Below are positions 9,917-18,486 of a stretch of 64,000 bases of DNA, one piece after another. Position numbers and translations under genes: made by a program. Origin of the DNA: Synechococcus sp. Tobar12-5m-g (GTDB taxonomy: Bacteria > Cyanobacteriota > Cyanobacteriia > PCC-6307 > Cyanobiaceae); contig NZ_JAGQBB010000002.1 in the NCBI RefSeq assembly GCF_024345415.1, positions 62,001-126,000 of the forward strand, written 5' to 3'. Position 1 is the first letter of the stretch, and the number at the start of each line of letters is the position of its first letter. The notes below the pieces were generated by a model. The model saw nothing but the letters and a program-made list of their open reading frames with translations. It had not been told where the DNA came from and did not search any database.

Positions 9917-10000
9917 ACAACGACGCAAGCTGCCCCGGTGACATCGTCAGCGCCGAGAGGGATGTCACAATCCAACGGTTACGCAATCCTTCGATTTCGG

Positions 10001-10771
10001 ATGGCCCAGGCTGTACCACTTCCCAAGAAATTTCTAGCCGAATTGATCGGCACCTTCTGGCTTGTCCTCGGTGGTGCGGGCAGCGCCGTACTGGCTGCCG
10101 TGTTCCCCTACGACTCCGCCGCCGCCAATCCACTCGGCCTTGGCTTCCTGGGCGTGTCTCTGGCCTTTGGTCTCACCCTCCTGACGGCCGCCTACGCCAT
10201 CGGCCACATCTCCGGCGCCCACATCAACCCGGCCGTGAGCTTCGGCCTCTGGGCAGGCGGGCGCTTCCCCAGCGCCCATCTGCTCCCTTACATCGTTGCC
10301 CAGGTGATTGGCGGCATCCTGGCCGGCGGCCTGATTTATGCCATCGCCAGCGGAAGGCCCGGTTTCGAGCTCTCCGGCAGCAACCCGCTGGCCACCAACG
10401 GCTTCGGAGCCCACTCGCCCGGGGGGTATGGCTTCTTTGCCGCTCTGATCACCGAGGTGGTACTCACATTCATCTTTCTGCTGGTGATCCTCGGGGCCAC
10501 CGACAAGCTTGCTCCGGCCGGCTTCGCCGGTGTGCCCATCGGCCTCTCGCTCACCCTGATCCACCTGATCAGCATCCCTGTCACCAACACCTCGGTGAAC
10601 CCCGCCCGCAGCACCGGCGTGGCCGTCTGGGTGGGCGGTGCTGCGGTGGGGCAGCTCTGGCTCTTCTGGGTGGCCCCGATCATCGGTGCCCTACTGGCCG
10701 GATGGGTGTACCGCAACCTCCTGACCAACGAAACCGAAGTGGCCGGCCGGATCCCTGCTGAGCCGATCTGA
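10001..10771 (+). CDS. aqpZ: Aquaporin Z-type water channel
   Basis: A 256-aa MIP-family membrane channel. Both NPA pore motifs are present, in [12 protein letters not shown] and [13 protein letters not shown]. Six hydrophobic segments plus two half-helices fit the aquaporin fold, and the arginine after the second NPA fits the selectivity filter of AqpZ. It should mediate water movement across the cytoplasmic membrane. Start ATG 10001 is chosen because [20 protein letters not shown] matches the family; the longer frame from 9938 has a non-conserved leader. It converges on the next gene with a 3-bp gap. Confidence 0.93.
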   Translation: MAQAVPLPKKFLAELIGTFWLVLGGAGSAVLAAVFPYDSAAANPLGLGFLGVSLAFGLTLLTAAYAIGHISGAHINPAVSFGLWAGGRFPSAHLLPYIVAQVIGGILAGGLIYAIASGRPGFELSGSNPLATNGFGAHSPGGYGFFAALITEVVLTFIFLLVILGATDKLAPAGFAGVPIGLSLTLIHLISIPVTNTSVNPARSTGVAVWVGGAAVGQLWLFWVAPIIGALLAGWVYRNLLTNETEVAGRIPAEPI

Positions 10772-10774
10772 GGC

Positions 10775-11986
10775 TCAGTCCGAAACGCGCAAGGCGGCCA
10801 GGGCGGCGAGCAGGGTCTCCACCTCTGCCGCCGTTGTGGTGATGTGGGTGCAGGCCCGCAGGCAGGCCGGCTCGTCGAGGCTGCGCAGCCAGATTCCCTG
10901 CCGCCCCAGTGCCTGCACCACTGCCTCGGGGGGCTGCCCTTCAACGGTGAAGCTGACCAGGCCAGCCGGCGGCGGACCGACCAGCAGGGGAACGAACCCT
11001 TCGCTGGCCTGCAAGCCGCGCCATAGCTGGCTACTACGTTCCCGAATCAGGGTCAGCCGATCGGCGCAGCTCCCCAGCGACGCCATCAGGTCCAGGGAGG
11101 TTTTCAGCCCAGCCAGGAGCGGGGTGCAGGAGGTGGCCACCTCGAAGCGGCGGCCATCGCGATGCCAGGCGCTGCCACCATCGCTCTCGCTGGCCAGGCT
11201 GCGCCAACCTCCCAGCGTGGGCTGGGACGCGGCCAGCATCCGCTCGGACAGGGCCACCCCACCCAGGCCCTCGGGGCCGCAGCACCACTTGTGGCCCGTG
11301 AAGGCGTAGATGTCGGCGCTTCGCGCCGCCTCGGCCACCGGCAGGCTGCCCACTGACTGGGCCGCGTCCACCAGCAACCAGGGCTGACGGGGATGATCCC
11401 GCAGGCGCGTGGCCACCGCAGCGATCGGCATCACCAGGCCGGTGTTCCAGAGCAGATGGGAGAGCACCACCAGGCGGGTGCGCGGCGTCAGCCCCGCCTC
11501 GAGGGCATCGAGCACGGCGCCAGCCACCGTGGGCTGGGAATCCGCGCGGCAGTCTCCGCGGATCGCCTTCACCGCCAGAGTCCCCAGGACAAGGCCTTCG
11601 CGGCGGGCCAGTTCCCCGCAGGTTGCCACGATGCCAGGATGTTCACAGTCGCCGATCAGGAGCTGATCCCCGGGTTGCCAGGGGAGCCCCCAGAGCGGCA
11701 GCACACAGCCGCTGGAGACATTTTCGGTGAGGGCGAGCCGCGCAGGGGGCACGCCGCAGAGGGCCGCCAGTGCACCCCGCATGCTGCTGACCTCCCCGGA
11801 AAGCCAGGGCCAGACATCGGTGGTGAACGGGCCCAGTTCCTGGATACGCCGCCAGCTTGCCGTGATCGCCTCCAGCGAGGGGATCGGCAGGGGACCCTGG
11901 CCTCCATAGTTGAAGTAGGTCTTGTTGGCCAGGGCTGGCATCAACTGCCGCAACTGGACCGGGGTGGGTGCGTTCATCGAGGCCAT
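10775..11986 (-). CDS. L-cysteine/cystine C-S lyase-like PLP enzyme (class V aminotransferase fold)
   Basis: About 403 aa. The N-terminus LANKTYFNYGGQGPLP, DCEHPGIVA, LSHLLWNTGLVMP and the PLP-lysine motif FTGHKWCCGPEGLGG closely resemble the cyanobacterial cystine C-S lyase C-DES (Synechocystis), which splits cystine to cysteine persulfide, pyruvate and ammonia and can supply sulfur for Fe-S clusters. NifS/SufS-type cysteine desulfurase is the other possibility, but the FNYGGQG and NTG motifs favour C-DES. I start at ATG 11986, 11 bp after the stop of the dehydrogenase gene, so the two are likely cotranscribed. Confidence 0.85.
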   Translation of the reverse strand: MASMNAPTPVQLRQLMPALANKTYFNYGGQGPLPIPSLEAITASWRRIQELGPFTTDVWPWLSGEVSSMRGALAALCGVPPARLALTENVSSGCVLPLWGLPWQPGDQLLIGDCEHPGIVATCGELARREGLVLGTLAVKAIRGDCRADSQPTVAGAVLDALEAGLTPRTRLVVLSHLLWNTGLVMPIAAVATRLRDHPRQPWLLVDAAQSVGSLPVAEAARSADIYAFTGHKWCCGPEGLGGVALSERMLAASQPTLGGWRSLASESDGGSAWHRDGRRFEVATSCTPLLAGLKTSLDLMASLGSCADRLTLIRERSSQLWRGLQASEGFVPLLVGPPPAGLVSFTVEGQPPEAVVQALGRQGIWLRSLDEPACLRACTHITTTAAEVETLLAALAALRVSD

Positions 11987-11996
11987 CGCGGCGGCT

Positions 11997-13046
11997 TCAG
12001 GTGAGCAGGGAACCTGGCACGAAAGGCTCCGCCGCCGCCAGGGCACGGAGATTGGCCCCTGTGATGTGGGCGATGTCGCCAAGGGCCTCATGGGTCAGGA
12101 ACGCCTGATGGGCCGTGATCAACACGTTCGGGAAGGTGAGCAACCGCGCCAGCAGATCGTCCTGCAGCACATGGCCGGACAGATCCTCGAAGAACACCCC
12201 CTCCTCCTCCTCGTAGACATCCAGCGCCACGCCCCCGAGGCGGCCTGACTTGAGAGCCGCAATCAGTGCGGTGGTGTCGATCAAGCCCCCACGGCTCACA
12301 TTCACCAGGATCACGCCGGGTTTCATGTGATCGATTGTTTCGCGGCGGATGATGTGGTGGGTCTCCGGTGTCAGCGGAACGTGAAGGGAGATCACATCGC
12401 TGATCGAGGCCAGGGTGATGGGATCCAGGTAGGTGATACCTTCCCGCGCCGCCCAGGCCGAATCAGGATAGGGGTCGTAGGCCACCACCACCATGCCGAA
12501 TCCATGCAGGATGCGAGCAACGATTCTGCCGATCTTGCCCGTTCCCACGATGCCCACCGTTTTTCGATTCAGATCCGTTCCCACCAAACCCTGCAGGGAG
12601 AAGTTCATCTCCCGCACCCGGTTGTAGGCCCGGTGAATCTTGCGGTTCAAGCTGAGCAGCAGGGCCACCGCATGTTCAGCAACCGCATAAGGGGAGTAGG
12701 CCGGCACATGGGTCACCGCCAGTCCGAACTCTCGAGCCGCCTCGAGATCGATGTTGTTGAAGCCTGTGCAGCGCAAGGCCACAAGTTTGGTTCCCTGGGA
12801 GGCCAGTTGCTGCATGCAGGCCCTGTCCACCAGGTCGTTGACGAAGACACACACGCCCCTTGCACCCTGGGCGGCGGAGGCTGTTTCCGCCGTCAGCCGG
12901 AAGCTGAGAAAACGCAGCTTGATCTCAGGGCCGGTTGCCCCAGGAAGGTGCAGCTGGTCGTAGGGCTTGGTATCGAAGATCGCAACGGATACGCCGGCGT
13001 CCGAAGTCCTGGTGATCTCCGGGGCCCTTGGGGGATCCACGTTCAA
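11997..13046 (-). CDS. ldhA: D-lactate dehydrogenase-like 2-hydroxyacid dehydrogenase
   Basis: A 349-aa NAD-dependent D-2-hydroxyacid dehydrogenase. Seen are the substrate-binding RCTGFNNID, the Rossmann motif GIVGTGKIGRIVA, VNVSRGGLIDT and the catalytic histidine in TAHQAFLTHEAL, which matches cyanobacterial D-LDH (Synechocystis Ddh) rather than phosphoglycerate dehydrogenase. It would reduce pyruvate to D-lactate, consuming NADH during dark fermentation. The N-terminal ~18 residues are not conserved; the core begins VSVAIFDTKPYD, so a later start is possible. Its DNA is somewhat less GC-rich than its neighbours. The 252 bp upstream (13047-13298) hold no gene I can support. Confidence 0.88.
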   Translation of the reverse strand: MNVDPPRAPEITRTSDAGVSVAIFDTKPYDQLHLPGATGPEIKLRFLSFRLTAETASAAQGARGVCVFVNDLVDRACMQQLASQGTKLVALRCTGFNNIDLEAAREFGLAVTHVPAYSPYAVAEHAVALLLSLNRKIHRAYNRVREMNFSLQGLVGTDLNRKTVGIVGTGKIGRIVARILHGFGMVVVAYDPYPDSAWAAREGITYLDPITLASISDVISLHVPLTPETHHIIRRETIDHMKPGVILVNVSRGGLIDTTALIAALKSGRLGGVALDVYEEEEGVFFEDLSGHVLQDDLLARLLTFPNVLITAHQAFLTHEALGDIAHITGANLRALAAAEPFVPGSLLT

Positions 13047-13298
13047 GGGAGCTGCCGATCGTCAGACGCCACCATCGGGGACTCAGTATCGGGACTCAGA
13101 ATGGGGCACTCCAAATCAACGATAAGGCTGCAGCCGGCCAGGTTTCAGCAAACATCTCTGAACCAAGGCTCTGTCGAGGAAGATCTTGTCGACGCAGATT
13201 GCGGTCACGCTGATGGTCCACCGGGGAGATTTCCACTCTGGGCAACAATGGTGCCTGGCTCTTCCCGAAGCCACAGCAGGCGGCGGAGTGGCTGTCCT

Positions 13299-13508
13299 TC
13301 AGAGCACCTGGCCGACCATCACGGCGGCGAGGGCCGAGAACACGGTGATTCCCAGGGCCGTGAGCGGATTCTGTCCCTGCGCCACGGCAAAGCTGGTGAT
13401 CACACCGGCCCCGAGGAAGGCCACGGCGATCTGGGTGGTAGCGGAGGGACGATCCAAGGTGGATGGGCGATTTGCAGGCACCGTAGGGATCAAGGGCGAG
13501 CTGGCCAT
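13299..13508 (-). CDS. Small two-helix membrane protein, unknown function
   Basis: A 69-aa protein with a polar N-terminal third and two hydrophobic segments (roughly residues 25-43 and 48-68) joined by a short AQGQNPLTALG turn. I recall similar ~65-aa membrane proteins in picocyanobacteria without known function. It lies downstream of the Ycf46-like ATPase gene on the same strand, 38 bp after its stop. Three GTAACGAA repeats lie in and around that spacer, just ahead of its start. Confidence 0.62.
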   Translation of the reverse strand: MASSPLIPTVPANRPSTLDRPSATTQIAVAFLGAGVITSFAVAQGQNPLTALGITVFSALAAVMVGQVL

Positions 13509-13522
13509 GGCTGATGCGGCGT

Positions 13523-13570
13523 TTCGTTACCCAGCGTCGGGGTTCGTTACGGCGCGTCTGTTTTCGTTAC
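13523..13570 (-). repeat. Three direct repeats GTAACGAA at exact 20-bp spacing
   Basis: On the reverse strand GTAACGAA occurs at 13570-13563, 13550-13543 and 13530-13523, each 20 bp from the next. The copies extend partly, for example GACGC in two of the units. The farthest copy lies in the 3' end of the AAA gene, the middle one overlaps its stop, and the nearest is 14 bp before the start of the small membrane protein. This could be a regulator-binding array or a small tandem duplication. Confidence 0.6.
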
Positions 13571-15049
13571 ACCTCGCAACCTGGAGGCGGGCCGGGCCCG
13601 GCCGCTGCTGGCCCATTGCTTGAGGGCCTCCAGCTGTTCCCGCGCCGTCCGTGACAGGGGCACCAGATCACTGGCGGCACGAATCAGATCCGACTCGCCG
13701 AAATCGCGCCGCTCACCGAAGGCCAGGTGCATGGCCTCCACCACGGTTTGCTCAAGCTCTGCGCCAGAAAATCCTTCGGTGCGATCGACCAGCACCTCCA
13801 GGGGAAGACTGCTGCCGGGGCGGCGGCGCTGCAACTGGAGATCGAGGATGGCGCGGCGTTCGGCCGGATCGGGAAGATCGAGCAGAAAAATCTCATCGAA
13901 GCGGCCCTTGCGCATCAGCTCCGGGGCCAGGTTGGCCACACCGTTGGCGGTCGCCACCACGAACACGGCCGAGGTCTTCTCTGCCATCCAGGTGAGCAGG
14001 CTGGCCAGCACCCGCTGGCTGGCGCCCCCATCGCTGCGGCTGTCCCCGCCGAAGCCCTTGTCGATCTCATCGATCCAGAGCACGCAGGGGGCCATCGCCT
14101 CGGCGCGGCGGATCATGTCGCGGGTGCGGGCCTCGCTGGCGCCCACCAGGCCGGCGAACAGCCGGCCCACATCCAGCCGCAGCAGGGGCATCGCCCAGCT
14201 GTGAGCAATCGCCTTGGCCGTGAGGGATTTGCCCGTGCCCTGGGGGCCCACCAGCAACACCCCCCGCGGCAGCGGCAGGCCGTAACGCTCTGCTTCATCG
14301 CTGAAGGCCAGGCGGCGCTGGTCCAGCCATTGCTTCAGCGCCTCCAGTCCGCCGATGTCGGCCGGGCTGGCTTCAGTGGGGCAGTACTCCAGCAGCTCAC
14401 TGCGGGCGATGGCCTGGCGCTTCTCCTCCAGCACCTCGGCCAGATCCTCAGCCCCGAGCTGGCCACGGCGGGCAAGGGCCCGGGCGGCAACCTGGCGGAT
14501 CCGCTGTTCGGTGAGGCCGCTGCAGCAGTGGATCAGTTGCTCCAGTTCGGCGGCGGGGGGGCGGTGGCCGCTGGCCGCGGCGATGCTTTCGAGCAGGCCG
14601 CGAATCTCGATGGCCGTGGGCAAGGGGAGGTCGAGCACGGTGAGGCATTCCTCCAGCTCCCGGGGCACTTGCCATTCCGGTGCCGTGATCACCACCGTTC
14701 GCGGCTGGCGGCGCAGGCTGGTGGAGAGATTGCGCAAGCGGCGGCTGATGCCTGGATCCTCGCAGTAGCGGTGGAAATCCAGCAGCAGCAGGATGGCCGG
14801 TTGTTCCGCCGGCAGCCCCTGCAGGCTGTCCAGGGCCGCCATCGGGTTGCGGGCCGCCTCACCGGTGCGGTTCGGGAGCCCGACCAACCCATCGACGAAG
14901 TCCCAGCGAAACAGGGTGCGGTTGCCGAGCCGCTGGGCGGCCTGCTTCATCAGTGTTTCGATGCGCTCCTCCTCGGCAGAGCGGATCCAGAGGATCGGCG
15001 CCCGGGCCCGGATCAACAGATCCAGATGATCTGCCCAGGATTCACTCAC
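13547..15049 (-). CDS. AAA ATPase, Ycf46-like
   Basis: A 500-aa protein with an N-terminal ~230-residue region that itself resembles a degenerate P-loop domain, followed by a canonical AAA module: Walker A GPQGTGKSLTAKAIA, Walker B VLWIDEIDKGF, an arginine-finger region RKGRFDEIFLLDLPD, and sensor 2 EGFSGAELEQTVVEA. This is the architecture of the Ycf46 family of cyanobacteria and algal plastids, and it lacks the FtsH membrane anchor and protease domain. Ycf46 has been linked to photosynthesis and CO2-uptake regulation; its exact role is unclear. It lies 47 bp after yidC on the same strand. Confidence 0.88.
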   Translation of the reverse strand: MSESWADHLDLLIRARAPILWIRSAEEERIETLMKQAAQRLGNRTLFRWDFVDGLVGLPNRTGEAARNPMAALDSLQGLPAEQPAILLLLDFHRYCEDPGISRRLRNLSTSLRRQPRTVVITAPEWQVPRELEECLTVLDLPLPTAIEIRGLLESIAAASGHRPPAAELEQLIHCCSGLTEQRIRQVAARALARRGQLGAEDLAEVLEEKRQAIARSELLEYCPTEASPADIGGLEALKQWLDQRRLAFSDEAERYGLPLPRGVLLVGPQGTGKSLTAKAIAHSWAMPLLRLDVGRLFAGLVGASEARTRDMIRRAEAMAPCVLWIDEIDKGFGGDSRSDGGASQRVLASLLTWMAEKTSAVFVVATANGVANLAPELMRKGRFDEIFLLDLPDPAERRAILDLQLQRRRPGSSLPLEVLVDRTEGFSGAELEQTVVEAMHLAFGERRDFGESDLIRAASDLVPLSRTAREQLEALKQWASSGRARPASRLRGVTKTDAP

Positions 15050-15096
15050 GGGGGGCTCGCCACGGTGCCTGGGTCAACCCAACCGGCCCCGCCGCA

Positions 15097-16236
15097 TCAC
15101 TTCTTGCCCTTCGGCTCGAACGGCAGACGCTCGAGGCCAGCCCCACCCGTGGCGGCCACGGCCACGGTCTGCTGGGCGAGCTGCTGGTCGAGGATCTCCT
15201 GGAGGTTGTCGGGAAGGGCCTCGCGGGTGAGCAGGAAGGTCTGCAGGCCCTGGAAGATGTTGGCCACCACCATGTACAGCAGCACCCCGGCCGGGAGAGG
15301 GAAGAACAGGAACATCCCCGTGATCATCACCGGCGTGATTTTGTTGGCTGTGGATTGCTGCGGGTTGGGCGGCATGCCCATCCCCGAGAGGATCTGGGAG
15401 ACGAACAGGCTTGCCCCGAAGGCCCCGACCAGGATGGCAATGTCCCAGTTGATCGCCCCATCGGTGTAGAAGCCCACCTGGCCGAGGGCCTTGATGAACA
15501 GGAAGCCACTGCGGGCCGCCAGGCCGGGCACCTTCGCTTCGATCGTGGCATCACCCGGCGCCAGGGCCTCGATCCGACCCCCTTCGCTCACCCGCACCAC
15601 CCCCTCGCCCTTGGTGACGCTCCAGGTGGGCAGGTAGGCCGAGCCGTTGTCCACGTCGGCCAGGGATTTGGCGAAGGGCTCGCCGTCTTTGGTGTGGACA
15701 TCGATCTGGGCGGTGTCGCCCACACCGAGCTTGGTGCCCTGCGACAGGCTGGCGATCACCGGCACGTGGCTGGTTTCGGTGATGAAGATCGAATGGCTGG
15801 CGCTGTTGAACGGTTTCGTCTCCACCGCGGCGATCTGGTCGGCCGGCAGCACCTTCAGGTTCAAGGTGTAGGGCACATCCGCGAAGGGGGAGCCCCGCAG
15901 GGTGGCGAACAGGGCAAACAGGATCGGCATCTGGACCAGCAGCGGCAGGCAGCCGGCCAGGGGACTGCCGAATTCCTTCATCAGCTTGCCCAGCTCCTCC
16001 TGCTGCTTCTGCGGATTGCTGGCGTAGCGGGCCTTGATCTCAGCCTGCCGCTTCTGCATGACGGGCTGGGCGATGCGCATGCGGCGGGCACTGCGGATCG
16101 AACCGGCGCTCAGGGGGAACAGGGCCAGCCGGATCACCACGGTGAGGGCGATGATCGCCAGCCCGTAACTGGGCACCAATCCGTAGAAGAAATCGAGGAT
16201 CGGGAGCAGCAGGTTGTCGGAGATGTAGCCGATCAC
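15097..16236 (-). CDS. yidC: Membrane protein insertase YidC
   Basis: A 379-aa Oxa1/Alb3/YidC insertase that places proteins, including photosynthetic subunits, into the cytoplasmic and thylakoid membranes. An N-terminal helix and the conserved hydrophilic-groove arginine region [10 protein letters not shown] are followed by [13 protein letters not shown] and C-terminal helices ending in a short basic tail. Residues ~155-235 form a soluble insertion whose pattern ([31 protein letters not shown]) resembles a bacterial Ig-like (Big2) domain. It follows the rpmH-rnpA-PH cluster, the usual cyanobacterial order. Confidence 0.95.
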   Translation of the reverse strand: MIGYISDNLLLPILDFFYGLVPSYGLAIIALTVVIRLALFPLSAGSIRSARRMRIAQPVMQKRQAEIKARYASNPQKQQEELGKLMKEFGSPLAGCLPLLVQMPILFALFATLRGSPFADVPYTLNLKVLPADQIAAVETKPFNSASHSIFITETSHVPVIASLSQGTKLGVGDTAQIDVHTKDGEPFAKSLADVDNGSAYLPTWSVTKGEGVVRVSEGGRIEALAPGDATIEAKVPGLAARSGFLFIKALGQVGFYTDGAINWDIAILVGAFGASLFVSQILSGMGMPPNPQQSTANKITPVMITGMFLFFPLPAGVLLYMVVANIFQGLQTFLLTREALPDNLQEILDQQLAQQTVAVAATGGAGLERLPFEPKGKK

Positions 16237-16295
16237 GGCGGGGTGGCGACGGGGAACAGGAAGATGCTGGAAGCCAGTGTGCCCCAGCAGGGTGG

Positions 16296-16781
16296 TCAGG
16301 CGCTGGCGGCCTGGGGGTTGCCGAATCCTTTGCTGCCGGCGGGAGGGAGGCCGGTGGCAGCGCCAGAGGAGCTCCTGGCGGCCATGCGCTCGAGGATGTA
16401 GGCCTCGGTTTCGCGGAAACGGGGCAGGGAGCGCATCTCGAGCTTGGCGCCATCGGTGAGCACAAGAACCATGTCACCCCAGAAGCCGAAGCCGCGGGAA
16501 ACCGATCGGACCTCGCGGATCTGGCTGTAGCTGATCTGGCTGCGATCCCGACCCAGCCAGCCGCCGCTCACCGAAATCCGTCGGCTGGTGATGCGGTACC
16601 GCAGCCAGAGGGCCCGCACGATCGCTCCAACGGCGAACGGGATGCCGATCAGGGTGAGGCCGAACACCAGGTTGAAGATCAGATCCCCCCGGGCTGGCCC
16701 GCCTTCGTAGAAGACAGGCTCCGCCAGGGGCACAGGAGGAGTGGAGCTGGTGCTCGGGGCTTCCGGCGCTTGCCCTGTCAT
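16296..16781 (-). CDS. PH-domain membrane protein between rnpA and yidC
   Basis: A ~161-aa protein with one central hydrophobic stretch ([19 protein letters not shown]) and a bacterial PH (DUF304-type) domain: [20 protein letters not shown], then [14 protein letters not shown] and [19 protein letters not shown]. It is the conserved gene between rnpA and yidC in cyanobacteria and may assist membrane protein biogenesis, but no function is established. The ATG at 16781 overlaps the rnpA stop (ATGA), which fixes the start over longer in-frame options. The C-terminal ~25 residues are low-complexity. Confidence 0.85.
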   Translation of the reverse strand: MTGQAPEAPSTSSTPPVPLAEPVFYEGGPARGDLIFNLVFGLTLIGIPFAVGAIVRALWLRYRITSRRISVSGGWLGRDRSQISYSQIREVRSVSRGFGFWGDMVLVLTDGAKLEMRSLPRFRETEAYILERMAARSSSGAATGLPPAGSKGFGNPQAASA

Positions 16782-17167
16782 CGGCTCAGTCCTGCCTTCT
16801 GCAACAACGAGGAACATTCTCCCAGCAAGGCCTCCGGATCCGCGTCGGCGCTGCCGGGTTTGAGGCTGAACAGGAGCCAGATCGCCTCGTGCTGATCGGC
16901 CATGGCGGCGCAATGGCTTTGAAACCAGGCGTGGATCAGGCGCCTCAGCCTGTTGCGACAAACCGAGCGCTTGCTCACTTTGCTGCTCACCACGACGGCG
17001 CAGCGGAAGGGGCTGGGGGGCTGGCGGGCCTCCCCGCTTCGCAGAAGGTTGGCCTCGGCCTTCAAGGTGCGCAGCACCAACCAGGTGCCATGAAAGCGAC
17101 GCCCGTTTCTGTACAGACGATCAAAGGCGCGGTATCCTCGCAGGCGCAGGTTCGGCGGCAGGGCCAT
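16778..17167 (-). CDS. rnpA: Ribonuclease P protein component
   Basis: A 129-aa basic protein subunit of RNase P, which with the catalytic RNA removes 5' leaders from pre-tRNA. The signature KRSVCRNRLRRLIHAWF matches the RNR motif region of the family, preceded by FRCAVVVSSKVS. Length is normal. It follows rpmH by 19 bp, the near-universal rpmH-rnpA order, and its stop overlaps the PH-domain gene. Confidence 0.95.
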   Translation of the reverse strand: MALPPNLRLRGYRAFDRLYRNGRRFHGTWLVLRTLKAEANLLRSGEARQPPSPFRCAVVVSSKVSKRSVCRNRLRRLIHAWFQSHCAAMADQHEAIWLLFSLKPGSADADPEALLGECSSLLQKAGLSR

Positions 17168-17186
17168 GGTGCCCGCCGGATGGCGC

Positions 17187-17324
17187 TCAAACAGCCAAGC
17201 GTGCCCGGCCGCGGCGACGGCGCGTGCGGATCACCCGACGGCCGGTGTGGGACCGCATCCGGACGCGAAAGCCAGACACCCGCTTGCGCTTGCGGCTCGT
17301 TCCTTCCAGGGTGCGCTTGGTCAT
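17187..17324 (-). CDS. rpmH: 50S ribosomal protein L34
   Basis: The reverse strand encodes a 45-aa, highly basic protein starting [20 protein letters not shown], with the L34 core [19 protein letters not shown]. It is a structural protein of the large ribosomal subunit. The start ATG is at 17324 and the stop TGA at 17187-17189. Its position directly before rnpA supports the call. Confidence 0.97.
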   Translation of the reverse strand: MTKRTLEGTSRKRKRVSGFRVRMRSHTGRRVIRTRRRRGRARLAV

Positions 17325-17382
17325 GATGCGGCTCTGCTGCTCACGCGTGGTCGATCGACCAACGTATCAGCCTGTCGGTCAG

Positions 17383-18012
17383 TCAGTTCGTGGGATCGAT
17401 CTGGATCAGCCAGCTGCCGAGGTAGCCGGCAAAGGGAACGTCGCCGGGGGCTTGGGCCAGGGCATTGAATTGATACATGCCGATGTTGAACGGGTTGAAG
17501 ATGTTCATGTACACACCGATGGTGCGATTATCAGGCACGGGGCGGTCCGGGAAGATATCGATCGAGCGGCCGTCTTTCGAGATTTCAACCGTGGCGGGAA
17601 TCTTTTCCTTGCAGCCGGTGCGCGACATCATGCCCCCCTCCTTCATGTAGCAGAGCTGCACGTCTTGGGGGGAGATCTTGACATCGAAGTTCTGGGGCAC
17701 CACCACGCTCAACTTGAGGATGGCTGTCTTGCGGTCTTTCGGCCGCAGCAGCAGGTAGTACTCCGAGCGCTTGAGGCGGGCCGTATCGGTGATGAAGAAG
17801 TAGAGCCGCCGGTAGTCCTTGCTGTTGTCCCAGCGAAACTCGACCAGGCCAGGGGTGCCCTGGGCCCAGGCCGATCCGGGGGTGATCGCGTCGATCGCTG
17901 CGGCGCCCAGGCCCCCGATGGCGAGGCTGGCGGCGGCGGCGAGCAGCACCGGACGGCTCCCCAGGGCCCGCCGACCACTGGATTGCTGCAGACGGGGGTT
18001 CGGAAGCATCAT
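17383..18012 (-). CDS. DUF2808 exported protein
   Basis: A 209-aa protein with an N-terminal hydrophobic stretch (LLAAAASLAIGGLGAAAIDA) ending near AWA, a probable Sec signal peptide, followed by a DUF2808 domain: LVEFRWDNSKDYRRLYFFI, LRPKDRKTAILKLSVVVP and FPDRPVPDNRTIGVYMNIFNP. The family is common in cyanobacteria, predicted periplasmic or thylakoid-lumenal, and has no known function. It follows aroH on the same strand with a 93-bp gap. Confidence 0.85.
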   Translation of the reverse strand: MMLPNPRLQQSSGRRALGSRPVLLAAAASLAIGGLGAAAIDAITPGSAWAQGTPGLVEFRWDNSKDYRRLYFFITDTARLKRSEYYLLLRPKDRKTAILKLSVVVPQNFDVKISPQDVQLCYMKEGGMMSRTGCKEKIPATVEISKDGRSIDIFPDRPVPDNRTIGVYMNIFNPFNIGMYQFNALAQAPGDVPFAGYLGSWLIQIDPTN

Positions 18013-18105
18013 GGGGCGGGGAGATCAACGGGTCGAACGGTCAGCCCATCGATTCTCGGACCAGGCCGGTGGCCGCAGATGGCGGGAAGGGCAGCCGCGC
18101 AGCTG

Positions 18106-18486
18106 TCAGGTGTGACCGGATCTGTCCGGCCTGAGCAGGGCGGCCTGGCGGAGATAGGGATGGGTCGGGGCCCGGCCCGCCTCCATCCAGGCGTGGGCCA
18201 ACAGGCGGATGCAGCGGGGCAGGTCCCCGTCCACGGCCATCTGCTGGCAATCCAGCAGGGCCACCCCGTCCCAGCCCGTGTGGCGGCGGGCGATGGCGGC
18301 GGGGAAGCAGGCGGTCAGATCGGCCGTCACCGAGAAGGTGACCGAGAGCACCTGGGTTCCCCGCAGACCGTTCTGGCAGATCAGGGCATCGAGCAGTTCC
18401 TCGACCGACGCGCCGATGGCGGCCACCGTGTTGGCCTCGGCGGTGGTGGCGCCCCGCAGGGCCCGCAGCTGCTGCCCCTCGTTCAT
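18106..18486 (-). CDS. aroH: Chorismate mutase, AroH class
   Basis: A ~126-aa monofunctional chorismate mutase converting chorismate to prephenate on the way to phenylalanine and tyrosine. RGATTAEAN near the start and VSVTFSVTADLTACFPA match the AroH (Bacillus-type, trimeric pseudo-alpha/beta-barrel) family, not the AroQ helical type. Start ATG 18486 gives MNEGQQLRALRGATT and overlaps the stop of sppA (ATGA), implying cotranscription. Confidence 0.9.
   Translation of the reverse strand: MNEGQQLRALRGATTAEANTVAAIGASVEELLDALICQNGLRGTQVLSVTFSVTADLTACFPAAIARRHTGWDGVALLDCQQMAVDGDLPRCIRLLAHAWMEAGRAPTHPYLRQAALLRPDRSGHT

Noticed and set aside
13047-13298. Possible gene or RNA in the 252-bp gap upstream of ldhA
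   Set aside because: Only shadow frames and a short GGGACTCAG direct repeat were seen; no tRNA-like fold, start signal or conserved protein.
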